Positions 20,779-31,875 of a stretch of 64,000 bases of DNA are shown in pieces. Origin of the DNA: Sphingobium sp. 15-1 (lineage in GTDB: Bacteria; Pseudomonadota; Alphaproteobacteria; Sphingomonadales; Sphingomonadaceae); assembly GCF_013375535.1 (NCBI RefSeq), contig NZ_JABXJG010000001.1, forward strand, positions 868,001 through 932,000, read 5' to 3'. Numbering within the stretch: position 1 is the first letter of the stretch; every line of letters begins with the position of its first letter. A program made the position numbers and the translations under genes. A model generated the notes under the pieces. It did not search any database. It was given only the letters and a program-made list of their open reading frames with translations, and was not told the DNA's origin.

Positions 20779-23700
20779 AAAGGCGAAGGCCCTGCAACCG
20801 CTGGCCGGCGCCCAGGCGCAGGCGGCCGCGCCCGACGCCCATGTGTGGCTGTCGGCATCGGCGGGCACGGGCAAGACCCATGTGCTGACCGCGCGCGTCT
20901 TCCGCCTGCTGCTCCAGGGGGTGCGGCCGGAAAATATCCTCTGCCTCACCTTCACCAAGGCGGGCGCGGCGGAAATGGCGGATCGCGTCCACGACCGGCT
21001 CGCCGCCTGGGTGCAGATGAGCGGCCCCGCCCTTGCCGCCGACCTGATGGCGCTTGGCGAGGATCATGGGCAGGAGATGCAGGACGTCGCCCGCCGCCTT
21101 TTTGCCGAGGTGCTGGAATCGACCGGCGGCGGCCTGCGCATCCAGACCATTCACGGCTTCTGCCAGCAATTGCTGACGGCCTTTCCGCTGGAGGCTGACC
21201 TGCCGCCCGGCTTCCGGCCGCTCGACCAGCGGGAGCAGGCGGTGCTGGCGCGCCAGACGCTGGCCGACATGGTGGTGGTCGCGCAGGAACAGGGCGACGA
21301 CGTGCTGATCGAGGCCTTGCAGGCACTCAGCCTGCGCATGGGGGAGAGCGGCGCGGAGAATTTCCTGCTGCGCTGCGCCGCCCGGCTGGATGCGCTGGAG
21401 GCTCTGCCGGAGGATATTGCGCCCTGGCTGATGCGGGAAATGGGGCTGCCCGAGGGCGACATTGACGCGCATATCGCGGAGCAGTGCGCGGACGATCTGT
21501 TCGACATGCGTACGCTCATCTGGATCGCGCAGGCCAATGCGGATTGGGGTACCGGACGGGCGCTGGAGCGCTGCGACCGGATTGCGCGCTGGCGGAACCT
21601 CGATCCGGCGGAGCGGGCCGCTACGCTGGCCGATCTCCACGCCGTCTGGGCCAAGGCCGACGGTGAGCTGATCTCGACCGGCAAGGGTTGGGCGCCGCAG
21701 GTCGACGGCTATGGCGAGGCGATTGCGCGCATGCATGGGCGCTGCGCCGAATTGCTGGGGCTTCGGCTCCGCGCCGCCTATGCCGCGCTGCTGGCCAAGG
21801 CGCTGCATGCCGGTCGCATCTACGCGCGCGCCTATGCGGAGGCGAAGCAGTTGGCGGGGGCGGTCGATTTCAACGATCTGATCGCCAACACCGCGCAACT
21901 CCTGTCCCAGCCCGGCATTGCCGACTGGATACGCTATAAGCTCGATCAGCGCATCGACCATATTTTGGTCGATGAGGCGCAGGACACCAATGTCGACCAG
22001 TGGCAGATCGTCGGCGCGCTGGCGGCGGAATTTTTCGCGGGCGAGGGAGCAAAGGGCGACAGGGTCCGCACCATCTTCACCGTGGGCGATTTCAAGCAGG
22101 CCATCTTTGGATTTCAGGGCACCAGCCCCGAAGCTTTCCGCGCCGCGCAGATCGTCTTCCAACGCCATGCGGAGGATGCGAGCCATATTTTTCACGACCT
22201 TTCGCTCCAGCACAGCTTCCGGTCTACCCCCGCCGTGCTGGATGTGGTCGACCGCACCATAGCGACGCTGAGCGCTGAGCGCTTCGGGCTGGATGCGGGC
22301 GAAGTCCGGCATGTCAGCGCGAACCGCTTTCCCGGCGAAGTGCTGCTGTGGAAACCGGTGATCGCGGGCCTGTCCGACGATGCCGAGGGGGAGGAGGATT
22401 GGGCCGCCGATCAGGAACGGGTGCTGGCGCAGACCATTGCGCGCCAAATCAGGCAGTGGATCGATGACGGGCTGATGCTGGAGAGCCGGGGCCGCCCGGT
22501 GACGGCGGGCGACATCATGATCCTGGTCCGCCGCCGTAGCGAACTGGCGCGGCTGATCGTGGCGCGGCTTTATGAGGAGAAGGTGGCTGTAGCGGGCATC
22601 GACCGCCTGCGGTTGAACGCGCCGCTGGCAGTGCGCGATCTACTGGCAGCGTTGCGTTTCGCCGTGCAGCCGGAGGATGATCTGAACCTGGCCGCTTTGC
22701 TGGTGTCGCCGCTGATCGGCTGGACGCAGGACGAGCTGATGAACCGCCTCATCGGCCGCCGCGTCGGGCTGTGGCAGCATCTGACGCAGACGCTGGACGC
22801 CGCGCTGCTGGAGCCTTTGCGGGGGCTGCTGGGGCAGGCCGACTTCACCACTCCCTATCGCTATCTGGAGGCGATCCTGTCCGGCCAGATGGATGGCCGT
22901 CGCCGGCTGATCGAGCGTCTCGGGTCCGAAGCGGTCGATCCGATCGAGGAATTGCTGAACGCCGCGCTCGCCTTCGAGAATGACGATTATCCCTCGCTCC
23001 AGCGCTTCATCGACTGGTTCGACCGGGGCGAGGTGGAGATCGTGCGGGATGCCGCCGCTCAGGGGGATATGCTTCGCTTGCTGACAGTGCATGGCGCCAA
23101 GGGCTTGCAGGCGCCCATCGTCATCCTGGCCGATGCCTGCCTCGATCCGGATGCGGGCAATCGCGCGGATTCGCTGGAGTGGAATGGCCTGCCCATCATC
23201 GCGCCGCGCAAGGCGGAACGGCAGGGCGAAATAGGCCGGGTGGCGGAGGAAGCGAGCGCCGTCGAACGGGCCGAACATTGGCGGCTGCTCTATGTCGCGC
23301 TGACGCGGGCGGAGGAACGGCTGGTCGTGACCGGCTCGCTTGGCCCCCGGGCCAGGGGGGAGGTCAAGCCCGAGAGCTGGTATGCCGCCGTCGAGGGCGC
23401 GCTGGTCTCGCTGGAGGCGGAATGGGAGGCCGATCCGTTCTGGGGTGCGCGCCGCAGTTGGCGAGGGAGGGAGATTCTTCCTCCCAAAGCAGCGGAATCC
23501 GCTGTTGCGGAAAGCGGAACGGTTCATGGGGAGCCTACCTGGCTTCGCAAGCCCGCGCCTGTTGAAGCCCGGCCGCCGCGCCCTCTGGCGCCTTCGGCAG
23601 CGGTGGAGGACGATGTGCCTTATCCGCCGCCGACCCCGGCGATGCGGGATGCGGCTGAGCGCGGCCGCTGGCTGCACCGGCTGTTCGAGCGGCTGGCCGA

Positions 23701-24202
23701 TGTGCCGCCTGACAGCCGCCGCGCTCGCGCCGACAATTGGCTGGCGCAGCAGGGGCTTGGCGATGCGGCGCGGCGGCATGACGTCATCGAACAGGCGCTA
23801 CGCGTGATCGAAGACCCGCAATTCGCCACGCTTTTCGGGCCGGATGCGCTGGCGGAGGCGCCCATCGCCGCCGTCGTGGGGGAAGCGGTGATCGCTGGAA
23901 CCGTCGACCGGCTGCGCATCGGGGACGAGCTGGTGCAACTGGCCGATTTCAAGACCGGGCGCATATCGCCGCTCGCCGTGGAGGAGGTCCCGCTGGCCCA
24001 TGTCCGGCAGATGGCCGCTTATGCCGCCGCCTTGCAGGTGATCTTCCCCGGCCGCCGGATCGAGGCGGGGCTGCTCTACACCGCGGCTCCCCGGCTGATT
24101 ACCCTGCCGCCGGAGCTGCTGGCGCGGCACAAGCCGGGCTTTCCATCCGCGCAGGAGAATTTGCCGCTTCCGACCGTTGAGACGGATGCGACACCGTCCT
24201 AA
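20759..24202 (+). CDS. addA: Double-strand break repair helicase AddA
   Basis: UvrD-type helicase plus RecB-type nuclease, about 1147 residues. Seen: Walker [17 protein letters not shown], motif Ia [17 protein letters not shown], Walker [17 protein letters not shown], motif [14 protein letters not shown], motif [15 protein letters not shown], and the C-terminal nuclease [13 protein letters not shown] ... GTVDRL ... LADFKTGRI. The ATG at 20759 follows GGAGG at 20748-20752 with good spacing and is preferred to the ATG at 20771. It overlaps addB by 20 bases; trxA follows after 29 bp, an order common in alphaproteobacteria. Confidence 0.96.
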   Translation: MAATMAEKAKALQPLAGAQAQAAAPDAHVWLSASAGTGKTHVLTARVFRLLLQGVRPENILCLTFTKAGAAEMADRVHDRLAAWVQMSGPALAADLMALGEDHGQEMQDVARRLFAEVLESTGGGLRIQTIHGFCQQLLTAFPLEADLPPGFRPLDQREQAVLARQTLADMVVVAQEQGDDVLIEALQALSLRMGESGAENFLLRCAARLDALEALPEDIAPWLMREMGLPEGDIDAHIAEQCADDLFDMRTLIWIAQANADWGTGRALERCDRIARWRNLDPAERAATLADLHAVWAKADGELISTGKGWAPQVDGYGEAIARMHGRCAELLGLRLRAAYAALLAKALHAGRIYARAYAEAKQLAGAVDFNDLIANTAQLLSQPGIADWIRYKLDQRIDHILVDEAQDTNVDQWQIVGALAAEFFAGEGAKGDRVRTIFTVGDFKQAIFGFQGTSPEAFRAAQIVFQRHAEDASHIFHDLSLQHSFRSTPAVLDVVDRTIATLSAERFGLDAGEVRHVSANRFPGEVLLWKPVIAGLSDDAEGEEDWAADQERVLAQTIARQIRQWIDDGLMLESRGRPVTAGDIMILVRRRSELARLIVARLYEEKVAVAGIDRLRLNAPLAVRDLLAALRFAVQPEDDLNLAALLVSPLIGWTQDELMNRLIGRRVGLWQHLTQTLDAALLEPLRGLLGQADFTTPYRYLEAILSGQMDGRRRLIERLGSEAVDPIEELLNAALAFENDDYPSLQRFIDWFDRGEVEIVRDAAAQGDMLRLLTVHGAKGLQAPIVILADACLDPDAGNRADSLEWNGLPIIAPRKAERQGEIGRVAEEASAVERAEHWRLLYVALTRAEERLVVTGSLGPRARGEVKPESWYAAVEGALVSLEAEWEADPFWGARRSWRGREILPPKAAESAVAESGTVHGEPTWLRKPAPVEARPPRPLAPSAAVEDDVPYPPPTPAMRDAAERGRWLHRLFERLADVPPDSRRARADNWLAQQGLGDAARRHDVIEQALRVIEDPQFATLFGPDALAEAPIAAVVGEAVIAGTVDRLRIGDELVQLADFKTGRISPLAVEEVPLAHVRQMAAYAAALQVIFPGRRIEAGLLYTAAPRLITLPPELLARHKPGFPSAQENLPLPTVETDATPS

Positions 24203-24231
24203 ATAGCTGCCAACCGAAGGAGATACCCAAA

Positions 24232-24552
24232 ATGGCTACCAAGGCAGTCACCGACCTCAGCTTCCAGCAGGACGTCATCGATGCGGACAAGCCCGTGCTT
24301 GTCGATTTCTGGGCGGAATGGTGCGGCCCGTGCAAGATGATCGGCCCGGCTTTGGAAGAGATTTCCGACGAACTGGCTGACAAGGTCGTCATCGCGAAGA
24401 TCAATATCGACGAAAATCCCGACGCGCCCGGCAAATATGGCGTGCGCGGCATCCCGACGATGATCCTCTTCAAAAATGGCGAAGCCGCCGCGACCAAGGT
24501 CGGCGCGGCGCCCAAGAGCGCGCTCAAGGGCTGGATCGAAAGCGTTCTCTGA
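24232..24552 (+). CDS. trxA: Thioredoxin
   Basis: Cytosolic dithiol reductant, 106 residues, ordinary thioredoxin length. Seen: the active-site WCGPCK near residues 30-35 inside [14 protein letters not shown], and the cis-Pro loop [14 protein letters not shown] clear GAAGGAGA ribosome site precedes the ATG. It ends the divL-to-trxA gene run and is followed by two strong hairpins. Confidence 0.97.
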   Translation: MATKAVTDLSFQQDVIDADKPVLVDFWAEWCGPCKMIGPALEEISDELADKVVIAKINIDENPDAPGKYGVRGIPTMILFKNGEAAATKVGAAPKSALKGWIESVL

Positions 24553-24561
24553 TGCCGTGTC

Positions 24562-24618
24562 GGGAAAGGCCCGTCATGGCCTTTCCCATAAAGTGCTCCT
24601 GCCTTCGCAGGAGCACTT
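24562..24618. terminator. Two tandem hairpins between convergent trxA and gst
   Basis: A perfect 10-bp stem at 24562-24571/24578-24587 (GGGAAAGGCC/GGCCTTTCCC) is followed by a perfect 12-bp stem at 24591-24618 (AAGTGCTCCTGC, loop CTTC, then its complement). The genes on both sides converge here, so a bidirectional terminator is likely. The second hairpin belongs to a dispersed family also seen at 46763 and 61086. Confidence 0.75.
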
Positions 24619-24622
24619 AGTC

Positions 24623-25234
24623 TTAAGTCAGCGGGATCATGACCGTCTCGGCATAAGCCGGCCGTTCGCGCAGCCTGTCATACCAGGCGCGCACATGCGG
24701 CACGTCGGGCCGCTCAATCGCCAGCGTGAAGAAGCTGTGAGCATAGACGCCCATCGGCACGTCCGCGACGCCGAAGCTTTGGCCCGACAGCCAGGGCTGC
24801 CCGGCCAAAGCGCGGTCGAGTAACTGCATGGCCTCTCCCGATTGCCGCGCCGACTCCGCGACCGCCGCAGCGTCCCGATCTTCCGCTTTCCTGCGGACGA
24901 GATTGACGAAGGCGCCCCGCTGCGCATCGGCAAAGCTGAATTGCCAGTCCATCCATTTGTCGCCCTGCGCCCGCGCCGCCGGATCGGACGGCCACATACT
25001 GTCCGGCGCATGGCGAGCCGCCAGATAGCGCAGGATCGCATTGGATTCCCACAGCACGACATCGCCATCCTCGATGGTCGGGATCAGCCGGTTGGGGTTC
25101 ATCGCCACATAGGCGTCGCTCATGCCGAACTGGCCGCCGACATCGTGGCGGACATGGGGAAGGCCGATTTCGCCGGCGAACCAGGCGACCTTCTTCACAT
25201 TATGCGAGTTGAGCCGTCCCCAGATCGTCAGCAT
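24623..25234 (-). CDS. Glutathione S-transferase family protein
   Basis: 203 residues: an N-terminal thioredoxin-like domain (MLTIWGRLNSHNVKKVAWF, with NPNRLIPTIEDGD and the glutathione-contacting WESNAILRYLA) and a C-terminal helical domain. The substrate cannot be deduced; many bacterial members act in detoxification or are uncharacterised. The gene lies 18 bp downstream of hisN on the same strand and may be co-transcribed with it. Confidence 0.92.
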   Translation of the reverse strand: MLTIWGRLNSHNVKKVAWFAGEIGLPHVRHDVGGQFGMSDAYVAMNPNRLIPTIEDGDVVLWESNAILRYLAARHAPDSMWPSDPAARAQGDKWMDWQFSFADAQRGAFVNLVRRKAEDRDAAAVAESARQSGEAMQLLDRALAGQPWLSGQSFGVADVPMGVYAHSFFTLAIERPDVPHVRAWYDRLRERPAYAETVMIPLT

Positions 25235-25252
25235 ATCCGTCCTTCCCTATTT

Positions 25253-26050
25253 TCAGCGGAACAGCCGGTCCGCCGCCAGATCCCAAAGGCGCGGGGATGA
25301 AGCCCCAAGCAGCCCGCGCCGCAGATCGCCCACGACATAAGGCGATCCGTCCAGCCGCTGGCACTGGCCGCCCGCTTCGTTCAGGAACAGCGTTCCCGCC
25401 GCATGATCCCAGGGCAAGGTGCGCGCGAAGACCGATACGTCATTCTGTCCCAGCACCAGGCGCGGATATTGCTCGGCGGCGCAGCGGGGAATATCGACCA
25501 GTTGGAAGCTGCCCTCCGACCGGCGCCTGATGTCGGCGCGCTCCTCTTCCGTCATGAAATAGACGGCGAGCGCGGCGACCGGCAGCTTTTCGCCGCTTTC
25601 CCGCGCATAGACCTGCTCGCCGTCGATATGACTGCCCGCGCCCAATATGGCATGACACAGACGCCCGGTCAGCGGGTCCAATATCCATCCCGCCAGGATC
25701 GTCCCCGCATCGGCCAGCGCGACCATGATGCCGAAGGGCGGCTTTCCGGCTGCGAAATTCCCGGTCCCGTCGATGGGATCGATGATCCAGTTCAGCCCTT
25801 CGCCAGCGCGATCCAATATGGCGGGATCGGCGGCGCAGGCTTCTTCCCCGATGATGCCCGCTTCCGGCAGAATGGCGGATAGCCCCTCGGCCAGCCGGAT
25901 TTCGCTTTCCTTGTCCGCGATGGTGACGAAGTCGTCGGCCGCCTTCTCGCTGACCTCATGGCTGGCGAGATTCTGGTAGCGCGGCATCACGATGTCCCGC
26001 GCCACTTCGCGCATCAGCGCGACGACCGGCTCGTGCAGTTCGGTCGGCAT
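25253..26050 (-). CDS. hisN: Inositol monophosphatase-fold phosphatase, probable histidinol-phosphatase
   Basis: Mg2+-dependent phosphatase of the IMPase superfamily, 265 residues. Seen: DFVTIADKESE, IIGEEACA, the metal-binding WIIDPIDGTGNFAAGKP, and LPWDHAAGTLFLNEAGG. Many alphaproteobacteria use an IMPase-type HisN for the histidinol-phosphate step; the family also includes inositol monophosphatases and similar enzymes, so the substrate is less certain than the fold. AGGCGGAG precedes the ATG. It lies between argJ and a GST gene, not in a his operon. Confidence 0.8.
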   Translation of the reverse strand: MPTELHEPVVALMREVARDIVMPRYQNLASHEVSEKAADDFVTIADKESEIRLAEGLSAILPEAGIIGEEACAADPAILDRAGEGLNWIIDPIDGTGNFAAGKPPFGIMVALADAGTILAGWILDPLTGRLCHAILGAGSHIDGEQVYARESGEKLPVAALAVYFMTEEERADIRRRSEGSFQLVDIPRCAAEQYPRLVLGQNDVSVFARTLPWDHAAGTLFLNEAGGQCQRLDGSPYVVGDLRRGLLGASSPRLWDLAADRLFR

Positions 26051-26068
26051 CAGCTCCGCCTTATTCTC

Positions 26069-26107
26069 AACTACGCCTATGTTTAACTACGCCTATGTTT
26101 AACTACG
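26069..26107. repeat. 16-bp tandem duplication at the argJ stop / hisN leader
   Basis: AACTACGCCTATGTTT occurs twice in a row (26069-26084, 26085-26100) and a third partial copy (AACTACG) runs into the argJ stop region. It occupies most of the short gap between argJ and hisN. Confidence 0.85.
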
Positions 26108-27325
26108 ATAGTCCGCGTTGATCGAGATATAGCCATGCGTCAGGTCGCAGGTCCATACCGTCGCCCGGCCATCGCCCAGACCCAGATCGACGCCGATCAA
26201 TATGTCCTGCCCCTTGAGATGCGCGGCAACCGGGGCTTCGTCATAGCCCTCGACCGCCAGCCCGCCCGAAGCCACCTGAGTCGCGCCGAAGCGGATGGAG
26301 AGCTTGTCCCGGTCGGCAGGCTCGCCCGCCTTGCCGATGGCGGCGACCACGCGGCCCCAATTGGCGTCCTCGCCCGCAATGGCGGTCTTCACCAGCGGCG
26401 AATTGGCGATGGAAAGGGCGATGCGATGCGCGCTGGCGTCGCTTTCCGCGCCCTCGACGCTGATCTCGACGAACTTCGTTGCCCCTTCGCCGTCGCGCAC
26501 CACCAGATGCGCAAGCTGGCGGCAGAGATCGCCCAAAGCCGCCGCGAAGGCATCGGCCCCCGCATCCTCCATGGAGGCGAGCGGTGCGTTGCCCGCCTTG
26601 CCCGTCGCGAAAGCCAGCACCGTGTCGCTGGTCGAGGTGTCGCTGTCGACCGTGATGCAGGAGAAGGTCTTCCGGTTGGCGGCGGACAGCATCTGCTGCA
26701 ACAGCATCGGATCGATGGCCGCGTCAGTGAAGATATAGCCCAGCATCGTCGCCATGTCGGGCGCGATCATCCCCGATCCCTTGATGATGCCGACCAGCTC
26801 GACCCGCGTGCCGCCGATCATGGCGGAGGCATGGGCGCCCTTGGCATAGGTGTCGGTCGTGCCGATAGTCGTCGCCGCATCCTCCCAGCCGCAGGGCGTG
26901 GCGGTGAAGGCGGCTTCCAGCCCTGCCTCCGCCTTGTCCACCGGCAATGGAACGCCGATCACCCCGGTTGAGGAGATGAAGATGTCCGAAGGCTGGCAGT
27001 CGAGATGATTGGCGACCTTGGCGGCGATCGCCTCCACGGCGGCGCGGCCGCGATGCCCGGTAAAGGCGTTGGCGTTGCCCGCATTCACCACCAGAGCCCG
27101 CGCTGACCCCAGCGGAATCGCGTCCCGGCACCATTCGACCTCGGGGGAGGGGCATTTGCTCTGCGTCGTGACGCCCGCGACCGCTGTCCCTTCGCTCAGT
27201 TCGACATAGGTGAGGTCGCAGCGGTCCCAATTTTTGTAGCGCGCCCGCGCCACGCGTGCCGTGACGCCCGCAATGGGCGGAAGATCGGGAAAAGCGGCGG
27301 GGGCAAGGGGCGAGCGTTCGGTCAT
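26099..27325 (-). CDS. argJ: Bifunctional glutamate N-acetyltransferase / amino-acid acetyltransferase ArgJ
   Basis: Transfers acetyl from N-acetylornithine to glutamate in arginine synthesis, and in bifunctional forms also uses acetyl-CoA. The 408 residues match. ArgJ cleaves itself between Ala and Thr; the site is visible as PDMATMLGY, A192/T193, T193 becoming the nucleophile. KGSGMIAPDMAT and NAGNANAFTG are further family signatures. Whether it is mono- or bifunctional cannot be told by eye. The stop codon lies against the 16-bp tandem duplication. Confidence 0.95.
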   Translation of the reverse strand: MTERSPLAPAAFPDLPPIAGVTARVARARYKNWDRCDLTYVELSEGTAVAGVTTQSKCPSPEVEWCRDAIPLGSARALVVNAGNANAFTGHRGRAAVEAIAAKVANHLDCQPSDIFISSTGVIGVPLPVDKAEAGLEAAFTATPCGWEDAATTIGTTDTYAKGAHASAMIGGTRVELVGIIKGSGMIAPDMATMLGYIFTDAAIDPMLLQQMLSAANRKTFSCITVDSDTSTSDTVLAFATGKAGNAPLASMEDAGADAFAAALGDLCRQLAHLVVRDGEGATKFVEISVEGAESDASAHRIALSIANSPLVKTAIAGEDANWGRVVAAIGKAGEPADRDKLSIRFGATQVASGGLAVEGYDEAPVAAHLKGQDILIGVDLGLGDGRATVWTCDLTHGYISINADYRS

Positions 27326-27355
27326 GCCCGTCGCTTAGCGCAATATGCCCGCCCG

Positions 27356-28867
27356 TCAACGGCGAGATGGGCGGATATAGAGCTTTCCGACGCCATCCGG
27401 CATGGCCAGCATCCGATAGGCGCGCTGCCTGGCATAAGCGATCAGGCCGTCATCGGGCCGCAGGGGTAATTTGCGCGTGCCCATTTCATAACCGACCAGG
27501 ATCGCCTCGGGCGGGTCGCGGTCCATATCCGTCAGCGTCGCCGGAATCATCGCGTTGATGCTGCGGGCTTGCGCCTTGTCCATCGTCCATCCCGTCCGAT
27601 AGGCGAAAGGCCCTGGGGCGAAGCGCCGGTCGATGTTCAGGCCGCTGTCGACCAATAGCTGGGGCGAGAGGCTGGCGATCTCGTCATCGCCGGTCAGCGC
27701 GCGTACCTGCGCGCCGGCCCAGCGGGCATTGGCGCTCGCCGCCAATATGGGCGATCCGTGGCGCGTCATGGCCACGACATGCCGACCCGCCGGCAAGAGT
27801 CCCGGCAAGGCGGCTAGGCAGAGCAAGCCGATCAGAGCGGGCCGCATGATCCCGCGCCATGAGCGCGCATCCTCCAACAGATAGCCGAGCGCCAGGCCCA
27901 ATGGCGGCAGCAGCGGCATGACATATTGAAGCTGCGAGGGCGTCGGCAAAGCGGCGCCGACCAGCCCGCCGCCGATCAACCAACAGGCGAGCCGACGCTC
28001 CGGCGCGAAGGGGCGCCCGCGATTCGTCCAGCCATGGCCGATGATCAGCAAAAGGCTCGCCAAGGCAGGGCCTCTCCACAGATATTTCGCGAGATCCCCG
28101 AATTTCTCGCCCCATGCCAGCTCGTCGCCCGCGCCATTGGCCGCGTACCAGGCGAAGGGGCCGGTCGCGGCAAAGGTGATGACGCCATAGGAAAAGGCGG
28201 CTGGCGCCATGGCCCAGGCCATCAGCATCGGTGCGATTCCCATTGATGCGCCCAGGGCCAGCCAGGGCGCATGGCGGCGATGATGCATCAGGGCGAATGC
28301 CCCCGCGGCGGCGCCCAGCGGAATGAAATTGAGCTTGGCGGTAATCGCAAGGCCAAAGGCTATTCCCGCGCAGAACCAGAAGCGACGCCGCCCAATATTT
28401 AGCGCGCTAATCATCAGCAGCATCGCCAGCGTGGCCAGTATGGTCGGCAGCATGTCGTTGCGGGTCACGCTGGCGGTGAACTGGAACGCGGCCGTCGCGG
28501 CCATGCAGGCGGTCGCGATGGCGGCGCTGCCGCGTGAAATCCCCGCCAGCCGCTGCATGAGGCAAAGCAGCAGGAGCGCACCCACGGCACAGACGGCCGT
28601 GGCGAGCCGCATCGCCACCAGCATATTTCCTGTGAATATCCAGCCGAGCGGCGCGAACAGCCAGGCGTGCAGCGGCGGCTGAAGATAGAGGAAGTCGCGA
28701 TAGATCAGCATGTGCGAGCTGAACCAGGCGCCCGTTATATATTGGCTCTCATCATGGTCGAAAGGCGTGGCGAGGGCCGTGATCCCGAACCAGAACAGGG
28801 CGGCAATCAGCGCCAGAATCATAAAAGTCGCGCCACGCAACTTCGCGCGGGCAGGGCCGGGAACCAT
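27356..28867 (-). CDS. Polytopic membrane protein, GT-C-type glycosyltransferase-like
   Basis: About 503 residues with about ten hydrophobic helices. The first periplasmic loop has DHDESQYITGAWF, the acidic loop position expected of GT-C (ArnT/PMT/GT39-like) enzymes that use lipid-linked sugars, followed by YLQPPLHAWLF. The C-terminal ~130 residues are soluble. Neither substrate nor a close named homologue can be given. The start is taken as ATG at 28867; a TTG two codons earlier is also in frame. It lies 30 bp upstream of argJ on the same strand. Confidence 0.7.
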   Translation of the reverse strand: MVPGPARAKLRGATFMILALIAALFWFGITALATPFDHDESQYITGAWFSSHMLIYRDFLYLQPPLHAWLFAPLGWIFTGNMLVAMRLATAVCAVGALLLLCLMQRLAGISRGSAAIATACMAATAAFQFTASVTRNDMLPTILATLAMLLMISALNIGRRRFWFCAGIAFGLAITAKLNFIPLGAAAGAFALMHHRRHAPWLALGASMGIAPMLMAWAMAPAAFSYGVITFAATGPFAWYAANGAGDELAWGEKFGDLAKYLWRGPALASLLLIIGHGWTNRGRPFAPERRLACWLIGGGLVGAALPTPSQLQYVMPLLPPLGLALGYLLEDARSWRGIMRPALIGLLCLAALPGLLPAGRHVVAMTRHGSPILAASANARWAGAQVRALTGDDEIASLSPQLLVDSGLNIDRRFAPGPFAYRTGWTMDKAQARSINAMIPATLTDMDRDPPEAILVGYEMGTRKLPLRPDDGLIAYARQRAYRMLAMPDGVGKLYIRPSRR

Positions 28868-29093
28868 CGTCAAACGCCTCTCATTCTCCAGGGCTTTGGC
28901 ACAAGACGTCGCGATCCACCAATATCCGCTTGTCCCGATCGTTTCGCACCGGAAATCTGCCTTGCTGCGCCCTATTGCACCGTCGCGACATGCCTGCTCT
29001 GATTGACTAACGCCTGTGCGCCCCCTAAATCGCCGCGCATGTCTGCGTGCGTCGACTTAAGGGCGCGCGCGTCCCCTTTTGTCAGGAACTTGC

Positions 29094-31826
29094 ATGTTCG
29101 GCGCACTCGCCAAGTCCATTTTCGGCTCCTCCAACGACCGCTATGTAAAGTCGCTGGGCAAGACCGTCGAACAGATCGCGTCTTTCGAACCCACCATCTC
29201 CGCCATGACCGATGAGGAATTGACGGCGCAGACCGTTCGATTCCGGGAGCGGCTGGCGCAGGGCGAGACGCTCGACGACCTGTTGCCTGAAGCCTTCGCC
29301 ACCGTGCGCGAAGCGGCGAAGCGGACCCTTCACCAACGCCATTATGACGTGCAGATGGTCGGCGGCATCGTCCTCCATCGCGGCGAAATCGCGGAAATGC
29401 GCACCGGCGAGGGCAAGACGCTGGTCGCGACGCTCGCCACCTATCTGAACGCGCTGGAAGGAAAGGGCGTCCACGTCGTCACCGTGAACGACTATCTCGC
29501 CAGCCGCGACTGCGAATGGATGGGGCAGGTCTATCGCTTCCTGGGGCTCACCACCGGCGTCATCGTGCCCAACCTGTCGGAAGACCAGCGGCGCGAGGCC
29601 TATAACGCCGACATCACCTACGCCACCAACAACGAACTTGGCTTCGACTATCTGCGCGACAATATGAAGTACGACCGCGCTTCAATGGTGCAGCGGCCCT
29701 TCAACTTCGCCATCGTCGACGAGGTGGACTCGATCCTGATCGACGAAGCGCGCACGCCGCTGATCATCTCTGGTCCCACCGACGACAAGTCGGAACTCTA
29801 TGTCTCCGTCGACGCCATCGTGAAGCGTCTGGACGAGAGCGACTATGAGAAGGACGAAAAGCAGCGCACCGTCACCCTGACCGAGGACGGGACCGAGAAG
29901 ATCGAGCGCATGCTGGAGGAAGCTGGGCTGCTTCAGGGCGCCAACCTCTATGATTTCGAAAACACCGCCGTCGTCCACCACGTCAATCAGGCGCTGCGCG
30001 CGAACGTCATGTTCCGCCGCGACATCGATTACATCGTCAAAGACGGCAAGGTCATCATCATCGATGAGTTCACCGGCCGCATGATGGACGGCCGCCGCTG
30101 GTCGGACGGTTTGCACCAGGCGGTGGAAGCCAAGGAAGCGGTGAATATCGAACCGGAAAACCAGACGCTCGCCTCCATCACCTTCCAGAATTATTTCCGC
30201 ATGTACCCGAAGCTGGGGGGCATGACCGGCACGGCCGCGACCGAAGCGACCGAATTTTTCGAAATCTACAAGATGAACGTCGTCACCATCCCGACCAACC
30301 GGCCGGTGCAGCGTGTCGATGAGGAAGACAGCTTCTACAAAAATCTGGAAGACAAGTTCCGCGGCATTGCCAAGACCATCAAAATCCACGCCGATCAAGG
30401 GCAGCCGGTCCTGGTCGGTACGGTGTCGATCGAAAAATCGGAAATGCTGTCCGAGTTTCTCAACCAGGAGGGCGTGAAGCATGCCGTCCTCAACGCCCGC
30501 TTCCATGAAAGCGAAGCGCATATCGTGGCGCAGGCGGGCCGCAAGGGCGCCGTCACCATCGCCACCAACATGGCCGGTCGCGGCACCGACATCAAGCTGG
30601 GCGGCAACCTTGAGATGCGCGTCGAGGACGAACTGCGCGACATGCCTGAGGGGCCGGAACGCGAAGCGGCCATCGCGCGCATCGACGCCGAGATCGAAGC
30701 GGAAAAGGCGGAGGTGCTCGCCGCCGGCGGCCTGTTCGTGCTGGCGACCGAGCGGCATGAAAGCCGCCGCATCGACAATCAGCTTCGCGGTCGTTCAGGC
30801 CGTCAGGGCGACCCCGGCCTGTCGCGCTTCTATCTCAGCCTCGACGACGATCTGATGCGCATCTTCGGCCCGGACACCATGTTCGCGAAGATGATCCGCT
30901 CCAATCTGGAGGATGGGGAGGCGCTGCCGCCCTCGAAGTGGCTCAGCAAGGCGATCGAGACCGCGCAGAAGAAGGTCGAGGCGCGCAACTACGACATCCG
31001 CAAGCAGGTCGTCGAATATGACGACGTCATGAACGACCAGCGCAAGGTCATTTACGAGCAGCGCAGCGACATCATGGATGCGGAGACGGTGGACGATGTC
31101 GTCACCGACATGCGGCATGAGACGGTCAACGATCTGGTCGGCGCCTCCTGCCCGCCGGGTACCTATCCCGAACAGTGGGATCTGGAACGGCTGAAGGTCC
31201 GCACGGCCGAGGTGCTGAACCTGGAACCCGATTTCGACGCCTGGCTGGCCGAGGATCATGTCGACCCTGAGATGATCGAGGAACGGCTGAGGGCGTTGGC
31301 CGACGAGGCCGTGGCCGATAAGGTAAAGGAACTCGACCCCGAAAACTGGCACATGATCGAGAAGTCGATCCTGCTCCAGAGCCTGGACCATCACTGGAAG
31401 GAGCATCTGTCGACCCTCGACGCGCTCCGTCAGGTCGTCCATCTGCGCGCCTATGCGCAGAAGACGCCGATCAACGAATATAAGCAGGAAGCCTTCGCCC
31501 TGTTCGAGCGGATGCTGGGCAATATCCGCGAAGACGTGACCGGCTCCATCGCCCGCGTCCAGTTCCGCATGGAGGAGCCGCTGCCGGAATTCGACCTGCC
31601 GGTGCTGCCCGACTTCATCACCACCCATATCGATCCGTTTTCGGGCGAGGATAATAGCGGCGACATCGACGGCGGCCAGATCAGCGGCATCACCACGACC
31701 CTGCCGCGTCCGCCTGTGGGCGCCGGCCAGGGCGGAGAATTCGCCAATCTGGACATCAGCCGCAATGCGCCATGCCCCTGCGGTTCGGGCCAGAAATACA
31801 AACATTGCCACGGCGCGCTCAGCTAA
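29094..31826 (+). CDS. secA: Preprotein translocase ATPase SecA
   Basis: Motor that drives unfolded proteins through SecYEG. 910 residues, full length. Seen: Walker A RTGEGKT at 103-109, DEVD at 209-212 with [28 protein letters not shown], the second RecA fold with [15 protein letters not shown], and the C-terminal zinc-binding tail [14 protein letters not shown] that contacts SecB and phospholipid. The ATG at 29094 ([11 protein letters not shown]) has AGGAA upstream; an in-frame extension of five codons is unlikely. The 226-bp gap before it presumably holds its promoter. Confidence 0.98.
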   Translation: MFGALAKSIFGSSNDRYVKSLGKTVEQIASFEPTISAMTDEELTAQTVRFRERLAQGETLDDLLPEAFATVREAAKRTLHQRHYDVQMVGGIVLHRGEIAEMRTGEGKTLVATLATYLNALEGKGVHVVTVNDYLASRDCEWMGQVYRFLGLTTGVIVPNLSEDQRREAYNADITYATNNELGFDYLRDNMKYDRASMVQRPFNFAIVDEVDSILIDEARTPLIISGPTDDKSELYVSVDAIVKRLDESDYEKDEKQRTVTLTEDGTEKIERMLEEAGLLQGANLYDFENTAVVHHVNQALRANVMFRRDIDYIVKDGKVIIIDEFTGRMMDGRRWSDGLHQAVEAKEAVNIEPENQTLASITFQNYFRMYPKLGGMTGTAATEATEFFEIYKMNVVTIPTNRPVQRVDEEDSFYKNLEDKFRGIAKTIKIHADQGQPVLVGTVSIEKSEMLSEFLNQEGVKHAVLNARFHESEAHIVAQAGRKGAVTIATNMAGRGTDIKLGGNLEMRVEDELRDMPEGPEREAAIARIDAEIEAEKAEVLAAGGLFVLATERHESRRIDNQLRGRSGRQGDPGLSRFYLSLDDDLMRIFGPDTMFAKMIRSNLEDGEALPPSKWLSKAIETAQKKVEARNYDIRKQVVEYDDVMNDQRKVIYEQRSDIMDAETVDDVVTDMRHETVNDLVGASCPPGTYPEQWDLERLKVRTAEVLNLEPDFDAWLAEDHVDPEMIEERLRALADEAVADKVKELDPENWHMIEKSILLQSLDHHWKEHLSTLDALRQVVHLRAYAQKTPINEYKQEAFALFERMLGNIREDVTGSIARVQFRMEEPLPEFDLPVLPDFITTHIDPFSGEDNSGDIDGGQISGITTTLPRPPVGAGQGGEFANLDISRNAPCPCGSGQKYKHCHGALS

Positions 31827-31875
31827 GCGCGCCGTCAAAGCTCCGGCGCTGGATCAAATCCTCAAGGGCGACGGG

